A program made the position numbers and the translations under genes. Below the pieces are notes generated by a model. The model did not search any database and was not told the origin of the DNA. It saw nothing but the letters and a program-made list of their open reading frames with translations. 64,000 bases of DNA from Romanomermis culicivorax (taxonomy: Eukaryota > Nematoda > Enoplea > Mermithida > Mermithidae). The stretch is taken from the NCBI GenBank assembly GCA_963922205.1, contig CAWUHX010000034.1, positions 620,001 through 684,000 on the forward strand. Direction: 5' to 3'. Below, one piece after another: positions 31,620 through 43,588 of the stretch. How positions within the stretch are numbered: position 1 is the stretch's first letter; each line of letters begins with the position of its first letter.

Positions 31620-32239
31620 TGTTGGGCACCCTGTTGATGGCAATTCGTTTGGGGAAATTGACATGCAAATGGGACAAATGGACGACCAGCGGCCCAGACA
31701 TTTGCATAGAAGTGGAGCGCCAAAGAAAGACCAAAAAAATGATAGTGAAATCATTCATTCACTATTATCGTTTTTTTATAATATTTTCGTATATACTGCT
31801 GGCGTCCATTAAACTATTTCCCAGCACATCGACTTTATTTACATATTGTGAACTGTGGTGTAGCCACATTCTTTTTAGTATTTCGCCGGAATTATTGTTT
31901 AATATATTCGATTTTTATTTAGATCATTCGTATCAGCGAAGGCGGAGGGCCAGAGGCCCAGGCGCCAGCTTGCACCAAGTAAGCTTTGGGAGACCCTTTA
32001 CAGGTTATACTCAAGTAAGTTTATCCCTGAGGGGATTCCTTGTCTCAGCTAGGAGACTGCGGAGCTCCTTGGTGAGGCCCTGCATTTAGAGTAAAGTTTA
32101 TCTTTGTTGTTGTAGGTCGGGGATAATCGGACTGTTGCACTATCACCGAGGCTTAGCCAAGGGATTAGTTCTAACAGGTCAGATCAGACCCAAAGACTCA
32201 ATCTTTTCTTAGGACTCTTAAAGAAAGACCTGCACAACA
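31620..32239 (+). repeat. 5' LTR of F
   Basis: 620 bp in sense orientation, TGTTGGGC...GCACAACA. Its first part (U3) resembles E1 LTRs, while the latter part (GGAGCTCC, GGTCGGGGATAATCGG) resembles the 46299 LTR, so it looks mosaic. Confidence 0.93.
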
Positions 32240-32241
32240 AG

Positions 32242-32258
32242 TGGTGGCTTTTAACTCC
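32242..32258 (+). other. Primer binding site of F
   Basis: TGGTGGCTTTTAACTCC two bases after the 5' LTR; same position and core as in E1 and H. Primer tRNA not identified. Confidence 0.6.
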
Positions 32259-32263
32259 TTACC

Positions 32264-34092
32264 ATGGAACTTCGTAGTCAGACTAGGAGAAAAGAAAATC
32301 CTCCAGGTTTCTATCGAAAGTTAGCAGGTTTTAAAATGCCTAAGGAAAGGATACCAAGAGGTAATACTTTACATAGATCACCACCCAGAGTGGCGAGTGC
32401 TGGGAATCTTGTCAATTTGGGAGACGGAGATCAGCAACGGCATGCTGCTCCGGACCCAGTGATCCCAGATCAAACTCCCGCAAGGGTTCAACCATTGCAA
32501 CAAAATGCAATGCATTTCACGCCGCAGGACGCAGGCGTACCAATTGACCGCCCACCAGCGATTGCCGTCGATCAGCAAGAGGCAGGCCCGGCGAATCCAA
32601 ACCCAGACGCCGATGGACCGCCGCCACGAAATTTGAAAAGGTCACCGCCGCCAAAGGTCGAATTAGCAGGACGGAAAAGAGATGTAATTATGCCCGAACT
32701 TTGACCCAATTTGGAAGAAAGGGACCCCGAAATCAACCAACGATTAGAGAGGATCCATCAAGATCAAGAGTGATTCCTGCCGCAGGAAAGAGCTGCCGAA
32801 ATGTCCAATCAAGAGTTGGCGACGCAGCTACCTGAATTAAAAGGGACCGTCGAAGCTTTGTTCGACATAATCGCGAATGCCGCCACCGAGGACAACAAAA
32901 GGGAAGCCGACAGGCGCCGACAGGAGCCGGATAGACAGGTTAGACCATGTGTTAGGTGTGCAGAAAGAGACAACCGTCTCACTGCTGAAATGAATGCAGG
33001 CGTAGGGCCTAGTAATAGGCCTAATATTGATGAAGGGCAAAGGCTTAACTTTGAGCCCAAAAGTTGGAGAGGTCCAGCTAGAGATCTTCGATTCAAAGGA
33101 GCTGAGCAATCAGCAGACTTCAGGAATCAAAATCAGATAGCTTCGCAGCATCCAACTTTAACTAGAGTGTTCTATGATGGTAGAGGAAACATAGTTGATC
33201 CAAATACCCTTAGACCAGATCAATTGGCATGTTTCCCATATAGGGACTATAGATTTGACAGAGACAATATCCCATCAAATCAAGGAGGTGTACCACCTCA
33301 ACGAGATCCAAATAGAGTTATGCTGCAGTCTCTCAATTCTGATCTTGATCCAGTATTAACAGCAGCTTATGATCAGAGGAAGTGCCATCAAATAATTTGG
33401 CACAAGAGATTGTAGTCAGGAATATCGTTAAAGGTGTGTTACCCAAACTTTTAGATGAGGGTATGGTAAATCAGCAGGTGCTTAGCTTCTTAACAGCACT
33501 CGAAGGGGAATTTCGTAGGGATACACCCGAATCAGCTAAGTATGAAGCACTGCTGAGGCTTTCTAAAGGTAGACCGAAGGCTGTTGCAGGAGACAACATG
33601 ACCTATAGGGAGGCCAGGAGAGCCATTATAAATGTCTTTGCACCTGAGTGTAACCTGGAAATGTTAACCAGGGTGTTATTTGAGATCCAACAAAGACCCA
33701 ATGAACAGGCCGTAGAATTTTTAAAAAGGGTCAGCATATTAGTGGAACTAGTAAAGGGTGATTTAGATTATCAGTCAAAACAGAGATTGATCATTGACAC
33801 CTTCATATATAAGAGTGACCCCACGTTCTAGTCTGAACTAAAGAATTCCAAACATACCTTTAGAACCTGGTATGATCTAGCAGTAGAGGTTCATGACATT
33901 GAACGTAGATACAGGAATGCCTTTCAAAGATATGGACCTAAGGGTACACAGCAGGATCATATTGTTATTAATGTAGTAGGTATGCCTACTGGGCATGATC
34001 CTGAAATTGCCGTAGTTGCTAGGAACCAGTCAGAGGGATATCAACTAGGCCAGAGAAAAAAGGTTTTGGCAACCATATCAAACTGTAGGTAA
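32264..34092 (+). pseudogene. gag: Gag (matrix/capsid-like) of F, broken
   Basis: The ATG at 32264 lies 22 bases from the PBS and opens a basic, Pro-rich N-terminus (MELRSQTRRKENPPGF). Stops and frameshifts at about 32704, 33400, 33830 and 34092 break the frame. 33382-33831 is the capsid-like helical region (LPKLLDEGMVNQQVLSFL, YREARRAIINVF, RPNEQAVEFLKRVSILVE), homologous to H 59487-60260. Gag would form the particle and package RNA. Confidence 0.78.
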
Positions 34093-34207
34093 TCAGGTAC
34101 AGGCCCAAACCCAAAGGTCAAGGAGTGATTCCCCTGAAATAGAAGAGATTCCAGTTCGGGAAGCCCCTAGGGCTCAGACCAAAAAAGGAAAGAAGGAATC
34201 CCTTCTA

Positions 34208-35017
34208 TTGAAAATTTCTAAAGAGATGGTACAACTGGTCAAAAGGTTCGATCAGCTCCAGCAAAAGGTTGATAATAGGCAAATGGAAAATTGGTCTGAT
34301 GTGGCCATACCTAGTACTAGTCAGGGAGGTCAAGTTTCCCGAGATCGGACAAAGCCATGGTGTGAGTTCAATAAGAACATAACACATAATACTGCAGACT
34401 GCAGGACATTGAGAGTGTTGTCAGAGCGCAGGAGCAGAGGCAGAGCCAGCTTCCCTACCTTGAACAGGGGAGGCTTCAACACTTTTGCTAGAGGTAACTA
34501 TAGAGGTAGAGGAGGTTACCCTAATGCCAATTTTAATAGTAGAGGCAGAGGTGCGTATAATATAGGCTATTCAGGTTATCAGGATAGCCATGAGAGTTAT
34601 CAACAGAATTCCGATTACAATGAATTTCTGGAATTCAAGAAGCAAAAGGAGCTGCAGAAGCAGTTCCAACAGATGCAGCAATACCAACAGCAGGCTGCAA
34701 TACAGCAACTTCAGCCACCTCAGGCTATTATGGGTCCAACTCAGACTCTTCAACAGGGTCAATTCACAAATCTGCCACCCCAAAAGGATTATTCAAGTGT
34801 AATGGTTGCAAGGCAATCACAAATGAGTCCTTTAGGTGAAGTAAATCAGAGAGTGAACTGCCCAAATGTTGTTTTAGGTAGCATTGTTCAAATGAATGCA
34901 ATTGCGCCACAATGTGTAGTACCATCGGTACAAGTAGTAAAGAGGGGCACACCAGCTAGTCCTCAGGAACAACATTTGCTGGATACGTACCCCCAGAACA
35001 GCCCCATTCCATATTGA
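34208..35017 (+). pseudogene. gag: Gag nucleocapsid-like C-terminus of F
   Basis: 269 codons. WCEFNKNITHNTADC is a degenerate C-x2-H-x4-H-x4-C knuckle (the first His is Asn; H keeps CQYHRNNSHHDTSEC). An RG-rich stretch follows (FARGNYRGRGGYPNANFNSRGRG) and then a Gln-rich helix. The frame shifts into protease near its end. The RG tail parallels the one at the end of ORF3. Confidence 0.75.
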
Positions 35018-35333
35018 GGTTGTTATAGGAGGTCGTAAGACACAGGCTTTAATTGACACAGGAGCTCAGTGTACTGTCATGTCGGCTAAGTTTCTGAAAG
35101 AAACTTTGGGCCCGGATTACACTGAATATCCCAGGATATTAAATGTTACTGTAGCCAACGGTAAGACAGTCCAAGCCCATGGGTATATCCAATTTAGGAT
35201 GGATACATTGTGTGGACAGTTCCCCGTTAAAGCAATTGTTATACCTGAAGCAGGTGAAAATGTAATTGTAGGAACAAACTTTTTGGCTCATCCTCAGGTA
35301 GGAGCCATAATAGATTTCAGGAATAGGAGGATG
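35008..35333 (+). pseudogene. Retroviral-type aspartic protease of F, interrupted
   Basis: ALIDTGAQCTVM holds the catalytic D-T-G, and VIVGTNFLAHPQVGAIIDF fits the later strands. The frame is interrupted at 35333 by the antisense LTR. The inverted block's first codons on the minus strand (from 46298) are in a compatible frame, supporting former continuity. Confidence 0.8.
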
Positions 35334-35952
35334 TGTTGTGCAGGTCTTTCCTTAAGAGTTGTAAGAAAAGATGGTGCCTTCGGGTCTGATCTGACCTGTT
35401 AGAACTAATCCCTTGGCTAAGCCTCGGTGATAGTGCAACAGTCAGAATATCCCCGACCTACAGCAACAAAGATAAACTTTACTCTAAAATGCGGGGCCTC
35501 ACCAAGGAGCTCCGCAGTCTCCTAGCTGAGACAAGGAATCCCCTCAGGGATAAACTTACTTGGGTATAACCCGTAAGGGGTTTCCCAAAGCTTACTTGGT
35601 GCAAGCTAGCGCCTAGGCCTCTGGCCCTCCGCCTCCGTCACTCGGAGTAGTCTAAATAAACAAACAAATGTATTAAACAATAAATCCGAGGAAATATGTA
35701 AAAGAATGTGGATGAACCACAGTGAATATTATGTAAAAATAAGACGAAGTGCTGGGAAGTTTTAATGGACGCCAGCAATAACAAAAGTAATATAAAATTA
35801 ACGATAATAGTGAATGAATGATCTCACTATATCTTTCTGGTCTTTCTTTGGTGCTTCATTTCTATGCAAATGTCTGCGCCGCTGGTCATCCATTTTTGTC
35901 GATTTGCATGTCGATTTCCCTACGCAAATTGCCATCATCAGGGTGCCCAACA
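35334..35952 (-). repeat. Internal antisense LTR in F
   Basis: 619 bp, reading TGTTGTGC...CCCAACA on plus. It is preceded by GATG within protease and followed by the PPT-side sequence of ORF3, i.e. probably a recombinant of a solo LTR and the element's 3' LTR. Confidence 0.9.
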
Positions 35953-36687
35953 TCCCTCGCGCGTCGAAACGGACCTACGGGAGGTAGAAAAAAAACTTTC
36001 GGCTGGGTTACCCCGGCATTAAAAGCATTAATCAAAAAGAAAAAATCTACTGATCCGGCTGACTCCTGATATAACAGTTTGTCTCACTCGGACTCCCGTT
36101 TCACAGTCTGTCCTAATCGGACTCCTATGCTGGTCGTTGGACACAACGAATACCAAGGGCTTTGCCGCAATGGCTGGCAAGTGACGCCCATTTTGACCTC
36201 GGCGTTGATGGAATAACCTCCTGCCCTAAGGAGTACGATGTTGATGTCGGTGCCGAATGTGGTTGATTTCAGGCTCGGCTGCTCGGTCTGCATGTTGTGG
36301 CAATTCGTTGGCCGTGGGTCCAACCGCATGCAAATCAATTTCCGGCCTCTCTTTTTTTCTAAATTAAACTAAAATACGAGATTATATTACGATACAAAAA
36401 GACGATGCAGGAATGTAGGAGTATCACAAAATTTAAAATGCGCTAAAAATTGAGCAAAATTGTGGCCAGAAATTTAAAATGTTTTTGCGGTTGGGTTTTG
36501 CACCGGTTTCTCGAAAAAGAAAATTTTAATTGGCCAGCAGCACCGAAATTTAAATAATATCTTTGGATTTTTTGTTTTTTGATTTTTTTGGATTTTTGTG
36601 ATTTTATTAATGTTTTTGGGTTTTATACTTTATGAAATTAATAAAAATAAATGCGAAAAGATGATTTTTGGGCCGAAATTTGTGCGG
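35953..36687 (-). other. F 3' untranslated region and PPT
   Basis: Counterpart of E1 1930-2694; contains the short purine tract (sense GCGAGGGA) and the post-stop TAATTAGCCGCACAAATTTCGG motif. Confidence 0.6.
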
Positions 36688-39600
36688 CTAATTACTGCTG
36701 CTGCCCGCGGCCTCGGTAACCTCCTCGAGGTCTACCTCGATAGTATCCCCTCTGACCTGGTTGGCCTCGGGTCTGACCTCCATCCTGGCCTTGATTACGG
36801 CCTTGTTGGCTTCCGCTGCATCTACCAAGCGGCTCGAAGTTCGGATTATGGAACTGGGCCTCTGGGTCTTGACCTTGGTATTGCCAGGTTCCTTGGCCTC
36901 TGTAGGGTCACTGAGGGCGCCCTCTGAAGCCTCCTCTGGCTTGACCTTGGTCATACCCCAGTCTAGCCCTGTATGATGCCGGGTTTGAGGATATATCGTC
37001 TCTCCCCTGCTGCCTCTGTGTTGGACCACTGCTAGTGGAGCTGCTGCGCTGAGGTTTTTGAGTCCGGAAAGTTGAATTGAGAGATTTTGATGATATTGAT
37101 TTTGATTAAGAAAGCGGACTTTTATAGGAAGTGCTAGCAGCCTCACTATACGACCTCTGGCTGGTCGCAGTAGACGATTGTTGTATTGTCCGCGGTTGTT
37201 TCTTAGCCGGAGGGAGTCTAGGCACCTTGAACTTACTTGGGCTCTTGGCAGCCATTCACTGATATTTATCAGCTTGCGATCTGTCATCGCCTGGTGCCTT
37301 CCTCTTAACACCCATCTGGTTTAACCTTTGCGAGCCCATAAAGATGTACTGATTAAAGGCTGCAATGTAGACATTGTCTACGTGGTTTCCCTGGGCCTCA
37401 ACGACTAGTTGTCTGTTCGCAAACGAACACGCCTGGGCATACCACCTACCAATTGCCGTTGGCGTGATCGGCGCAAAATCCAACTGTAGAAATATCATTA
37501 GGGTCACGTACCTAATGGCTGTAAAGACGTCTGAAGTGTCGTAGTCCTGAAGCCATCTGGGGATGAGAACTAAAATAATCCATTCCCAAATTTCCTCGGG
37601 GACGCGTTCTCCGTCAAACATAAATCCGCCCTGCATTTCGAACTGTTGGTGGTAATTTTCATGGATTTCGGCCATGGCATCATTGACCATTCTATAAATG
37701 ATTGGCCGTTCCTGGCGATCAAAGGCGAAATAATTGGCGACCTCTGGATTTTCGAATGAGATCGGCCCAATTAGGCACCTTTGTTCCCGTTGCCACTCCC
37801 AATAATCAATCAGAGTTTCTGCCAATTGACCAGGAGTGACAAACTGCTGTGGCTCCCTTTCGGGTCTGTTAACCACCACATTCAGTTTGACCTTCTTGAT
37901 CAACTTTTCCTCCGATTCAAGATCGGGCTTTACCAAAATGCTTCCCGCAGGTTTGCTACTTCTTGCGGTATAACTGGTAGGCACGGATTTACTCTTGCCA
38001 GATGACGTACTAACCTCTCCGCCAGTTTTCGATACTGTTCACGTCTGAGTGTATGAAGCAGTTGCAGTGGACGCTGTTGTCCTATCCGATTTCGTCTGGC
38101 CTTTGGAGGTCTCCGTTCGCGTCTGACTCTTTGCGGTCTCAGTCCTCGTTTGACTTTTCGTAGTCTCCCTTCTCCACTTTTGACTTGTCGAATATTCCGG
38201 GGTCGTGGTCTCCTCGGCTGTGTCGTATGCTTCATTTTCAGAACTGGTGGCGGCCGCTCCTTGTTGCTGCTGACCTTGAGCTGCAAGTCTGCGTGCTTTG
38301 GCCTTACCTATCCTTTTCCTGTGCCTTACCTTTTCTCTGGCCAAGTGTCAGATAAATTTTTCCGACATACCTTCAGCTAACATCTGCCGAACTTTATCTG
38401 GGGAATAAACTCTAGGGATTCCTTCCTCGGCAATTTTTCCCCTCTTCATCAGCTCTGTTGCTGCAATAGCTGAATCTGAGCTTTCATCTGCTAATGCCTG
38501 CTCCTTCAGCTTTCTCTGAATTGCCCTCTGATGCAGGAATTCCTGCTGCGTCAGCCTTCTTTGTTCTTGGATTTTGGCCTGTAGGGCCTCTTGCTTCGCT
38601 TGTCTATCATGATCCCTAGGATCTTTGGCTTTCACGGGTATCTCCTGGGATGCCTCTTGCATCTTTTCCAGTCTGACATCAATTCCCGACATTTTCGTCA
38701 CTGCTTCATCAATTTGAGTCTGGATTTTCTCCTCCTCAACAGCCTGTTCCTGAGTTTTGACCTCCATCGCATCCTTGTTTTCCGATGTCTGGCCCTCAGA
38801 TTCCAGAATTTCGCCTTCTTCTTCTTCATCAACATCCTCCTCTGAACTGGACTCAGAGTCTGAATTTCGTATCTTCGGCAAAAGCTGCTTTACTTTAGGT
38901 GGCAAAACAGCTGGTGCCGTAGGTACAGATTGCATAATAGTGACAACTTCCGGTTCAGGCTTAGCCGGCTGCTGTATCTGAGCTACCTGAGTCGGCTGTG
39001 CCACCGCTGGTTGTGTTGGCGGCGGCACCACGACTACTACTGCAGCTGCTTCCGTAGCAGCGGTGTCCAAAGCTGGTTGTGTAGCTTTGACCACCGGCGC
39101 TGGCGCTTGCGGCTGGGTTTTAACTTGTCCCGCCCCTCTGCCTTGCACCGTTTGGGAAGTATAGGGACGATTTAATGGTACTTTAGATACCAACTCACCG
39201 GGTGGGGTATAAGTTAGTGTATACCCAGGCATCTCTGAAGCAATTGTCCTCTCCCGGAAGCTTTTGCTGACAAACTCCGGTCTGAGCTCGAGTGGGTTGC
39301 GTGGTGCATAGGTCATCCGATAATCAGTCAGCAATGCGTTTTCCGTCATCGGATACCGCAGTCCCAGTGTCAAAGTCTCGAAGCCTACATAGTAAAAGGT
39401 TACATAATAGTAAGGGTTTACCTTGTAGGATTCGTCCTTCAATAGCGATTTGCCGTCGCCGATTTGCAATATTTCTTCGGCTTCTCGAAATCCTAGCGGG
39501 ACCAATCCGAATCGATTCTGCCATGCGTATACCCCTTTTTTAGATGGAAAGCAGGGTTCCGATGGTGGTAGCCTTGCTGCTAGCTCTAAATAATAAGCCA

Positions 39601-39898
39601 GGCGGTCGCCTGACTTCCAGGACATTCGCTTTATCATTTCCTGTCCTTCTCTAGTATAACTACTTAAAAAGTTATGATTCAGCAGAGCGCTAGTTTCATA
39701 ATCGCACTCCGCTCTTGAGTGAGGCCATGCCAAGTGATAGGCCAATGGCATGAACTTACAGATGACCTCTAACTCCGCAAAGTTTCGCTCATCTAATATG
39801 CCTGAAATTTTGGCCAAATTTGGTGTATAAAAGTTGGTCTTATAGGCCTGTCTGTGACCTTCAATACCCACTGGGTAGTGGTTGTTCGCTGAAAACAC
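36688..39898 (-). pseudogene. ORF3 linker, conserved domain and RG tail of F
   Basis: Long minus-strand pieces (38348-39898, 38039-38344, 37256-37984, 36688-37311) collinear with E1 5421-2695. In F, unlike E1, the exonuclease-side sequence ([20 protein letters not shown]) runs in one frame into [10 protein letters not shown], the acidic stretch and the coiled coil. This shows exonuclease and RG-rich parts belong to a single polypeptide of about 1,500 residues. Frameshifts and stops (e.g. near 38346, 38040 and 37256) disable this copy. Confidence 0.78.
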
Positions 39899-39901
39899 TT
39901 C

Positions 39902-40909
39902 TTAAGGGATTTCATCGGGCTTCCCGGTCTGTTGCCAGTATAGCTTAGCTTTTTCATATAACGTCAAGGAAATCTTACCATCTAAATCCCAATAGGTTCC
40001 ACCTGACTTGAGATTTTCCAAGATATCCTTTGCGATGTTAACCCAGTCTGGTATCTGAACGTCCTGGATTTCGTCGGGATCACTGTCTTCAGTGTACCCA
40101 TCGTCCTTCATCGGTTTATTATCTCTCGGGAGCAGTGGATAAAAACCACTTGGCAGTTGAACTGCCTGAAGACGGATGGGATTACACTCCGTGGGTGCGG
40201 TATAATAACCGGTGTTATTTCCCTGCATTTGTACAGCCCAACGGTTGTACATTTCACATTTCATCATGTGATAGACCATGTTAAGCTGTACCTGATCGGT
40301 TTCCATTACTGGGGTGCCTAGCCCCATCTCTCTATTCATGTTGCCTGGAATCATTAAATACTGTTGGTAAAAGTGTAAGGCAACGGTATTGATCTGTTTG
40401 GGATCAACCTTGTCATGATAGAAAATCTGTATTTGCATTAGCAGCTGATCGGCCATGCCATAGTGAATCGTGGCAAACATGACCAATAAAGAGTAATATG
40501 CGTCTAGAGCAGCGTACCTAAGCTCTTCCAGCAATATACCTCTTTTGGCAAACCGATCACGGTTCGCCTTTAGTGAAAAGTCATATTGATAAGGGCCCAC
40601 GTCTATCAAAAAGAATTCCGTGAACAGTCCCTTTAACCGGAAGGTTTCGGGACAAATACCTGTCTGAAAACACTTTTTCTCCAGATTAACCCCTACCATG
40701 GTTAGGGCAAAACGGTCTAAATCAAAGTACCGACCTTTAGTCTTCCTAAGATGTTCCCTTAAGGGCACAGTTTTATCTCTGTCCTTATTATCTCGTCCTG
40801 CACCACATACGTTATAAATACTCACCAAATCCTCCAATACTGAATATCCGGCAAACAGCATGTTAGAATTTAGAAAATCGTGGAGGCTTGTCCATTCTCT
40901 GAGTATCAT
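39902..40909 (-). pseudogene. ORF3 exonuclease-like domain of F, motifs II and III
   Basis: 335 codons from [12 protein letters not shown]. Motif II Asp at residue 27 (SVLEDLVSI); motif III Y132 and D136 ([10 protein letters not shown]). There is no stop here where E1 has one (REW against K-stop-W). A one-base loss near 40930 shifts the frame relative to motif I, and a TAA at 39902 separates it from the next piece. With motif I in the preceding frame, F retains every catalytic position. Confidence 0.78.
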
Positions 40910-41228
40910 GGTCGTGGTATTGATAACGTACTTTGACCGTTGGTTAGCGCAAAGCTCACGTATCGGGCAAATTGTTTCCCCATCGGATTGTCGACCTCTC
41001 TCGTTTTAAACAAGGCGGCGACTTTATCCTGATGGACTTTTTCGACGTCAAATCCACAAACTGGCTGTCCTCTGAAGATTGAAACTTCTCCGATGAAGTG
41101 GAGTACCTGGCTGACTTTCCCGATGTCTACCATTCTAGGTTCCTTGGGATTAGCCGGCCAGTATCCAAAAGTGGCTTTGAACCACTGGTCTAGTTCGTGG
41201 ATTCGCACGACCCTTTTGACGTTGTAAT
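40906..41228 (-). pseudogene. ORF3 exonuclease N-terminus of F, motif I intact
   Basis: Starts after the TTTAG acceptor (41229). VCGFDVEKV carries the D-x-E pair of motif [15 protein letters not shown] follows. A frameshift near 40930 breaks continuity to motif II. Confidence 0.75.
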
Positions 41229-42469
41229 CTAAACATTATAAGATACTATTAATTTCAGTGCTTACTCCCCTTTTTTCAGCGTATTTTTGGGTCTATACTA
41301 CACCAGCACCACAACACCAAGCGGGTTAAGTTTCGCAGAAAATAAATTTAGTGCAGGGTTGTTAGGTGAGCCACTGATATACAAACATTCAGCTGGTAGG
41401 CAACTAACACCTTACCAAATCTTACCCTTGCTACCTCTATATGTTGGGGAGGGTAGACCTGATCCGATTGTCCACCACTTGATTGGACACCAATCTCTGC
41501 CCAGCTGCTTGAGCCACCAACTACGCTCCATTTATGGCACTGTATTTACAATTTTTATAGCGCTCGAGATTGATAATTTTTTAATGATTTAAATATCGAA
41601 AAAGTGATATAATTTGATTTGATTTGAAAATGAATAATTTTTGATAAATTTTTAATGATAAAACTTTTAAACGGGCTGAACCCAAGGTTTTAGGTTTCCC
41701 TTGAATCGTATAGCTCTCGGTGGTATCAGGTATATTTCCAAATTGGAAATTCCCTGCTTGGCTTTGAGCTTCCGCTTCTCAGTACTCCCATTTTTCGTTC
41801 CCTCTAAGTTCTAACCTCGTCTGCCCTTTGGGGCCCCGAGCTGGTCTTCCAGTGACTTCTGGGCATTACCTGTGGTTTCCAAAAATGTTTTATAAAAATA
41901 AGTTCAAAACTTACCGTCAATAAAGAAAAACCGGTTATCTTGCCAGTGCTGGGGTCTCCCATATTCGACGTGGCGCTCTGTGTGTGACCACTCGCGCGTC
42001 GGAGCTTGTTGGCGGTTCGGCACACCCTTTCCCATTTCCTTTCTTTTTGAAATCTTTGTTTTGGAATAATAAATTTATAAATTTCTTTAAAAATTTTGAA
42101 CGCTGAAAAAGTTTAATCTAGCAGTTCTGCTAATTTCCTTTTTATCGCGATTTGGGGAATGTTTTACTTCTTCCTTCCGATGGAAGTTTAGAATTCAGAT
42201 AAGGGGGACAGCTATTATTTGATTTTTGAAAAATGAAAAAATTTGAAAATTTAATTTTTTGGAAAAATGCCAGAAATATTTTGGGTTGACACTTTGGTCT
42301 AAAATTCCCAGGAATTTTTCCCAAAGTCTGAAATAAATATGAAAACTTTACAAAATAAATACGAACAATATTGAAACATGATAAATATTACAAAATATTA
42401 CATATTTAATTTAAAATTAGTACCTGCACGCGCGAGATATGTACACAATTTAAAAAAATTCAGCGCGAG
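41229..42469 (-). other. Noncoding interval between integrase and ORF3 (F)
   Basis: Closely similar to E1 7141-8352, including the acceptor at its 3' end. No ORF supported. Confidence 0.5.
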
Positions 42470-43514
42470 GTCGCGCATAGATTTGCCTTGAGCGAATTTC
42501 CAAATGATTTTATTTGATTTGGCGCTCCAGTGGTAACTGTTTGTGCCATATTGGAAATTGACATATTTTCGTCACGTGGCGCGTCCTGATTGGCTCGCGC
42601 TATTCGTGGCAAGACCCTAGTGGTCTAGTAACGAAAATGTTTCAACCTGCTGATTGAAATGGTTTTGCGATTTAGCGGGTTGTCCCAATGTACAATGGTC
42701 ACAACGTTCTCGGCTTCTCGCAATATGTCCCTAACTATGAAGGGACTGGACCATGGTAGTCCTAATTTTTTCTACTTGTCTACTTTGAGCAGAACCCAAT
42801 CATTTTTCTTGAACTCATTTTGTTTTGACTTTTTATCGAAGTATTTCTTTGATTTTTGAGCAGCACTCTGGATATTTTTAGCAATATCCTCGTAAAAGTT
42901 GACTAAATGATTGGTCAACACAAATTTGTATGCCTCTGCATTGCTGTCCGGCATTACAATGTCATATGCTTTCGACAAGTTTAACCCCAAGGTTGCCTCC
43001 TGACCTCTAAGCAATGAAAATGGGGATTGCCCCGTGGCTGCATGTGGTGTAGCATTGTAAGCAAATACCACGGCTCTCAAGTATCTTGGCCAATCTTTTT
43101 CCTCAATGGCCACCTTTCTGAGCTGTTTAATGAGTGTTTGATTGAACCTTTCTACCATACCATTTCCTTGTGGATGGTAGGCTGTTGTATAAATTTTTTG
43201 ACACTCCAATAAATTGCAGATCTCTTTCATTAGATCTGAGGTAAAACAACCTCTCTATCGCTGAGTAGTCTCCGTGGAGTCCCGTGTCTAAATACAATAG
43301 ATTGTAGAAAAGTATCTACAACGGTGCTAGCTGACTGGTCCGGGATCAGTTCAGCTTCAACCCACTTTGTAAAATAGTCCTGAAAGACTATGACATACGG
43401 TCTCTTCTCACTAAGTGGAGAAATACCCACGATATCCACTGATACTATGGCAAAGGGACCTTGTGGAATAATTGGTATCAGTGGAGGAATTTCGGTGTTT
43501 CCCTGATTAGCCAT
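42470..43514 (-). pseudogene. pol: Integrase of F
   Basis: Two frames (43230-43514 and 42772-43230) split by a small deletion in the SDRGG region. VDIVGISPL gives the first Asp, HPQGNGMVERFN the Glu. The C-terminal module reads LGLPW then a changed GPF motif. The HHCC finger is interrupted near 43590. Confidence 0.8.
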
Positions 43515-43588
43515 TTGACATACTGGACAAAATTTAATCCAGTGCCTGACATCCTTTTCATTTCCAGGCCACCAGAACCATTTCTTAA

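Noticed and set aside
33382-33831. Domesticated host gag gene
   Set aside because: It lies between PBS and protease of F in the expected order and is broken by stops.
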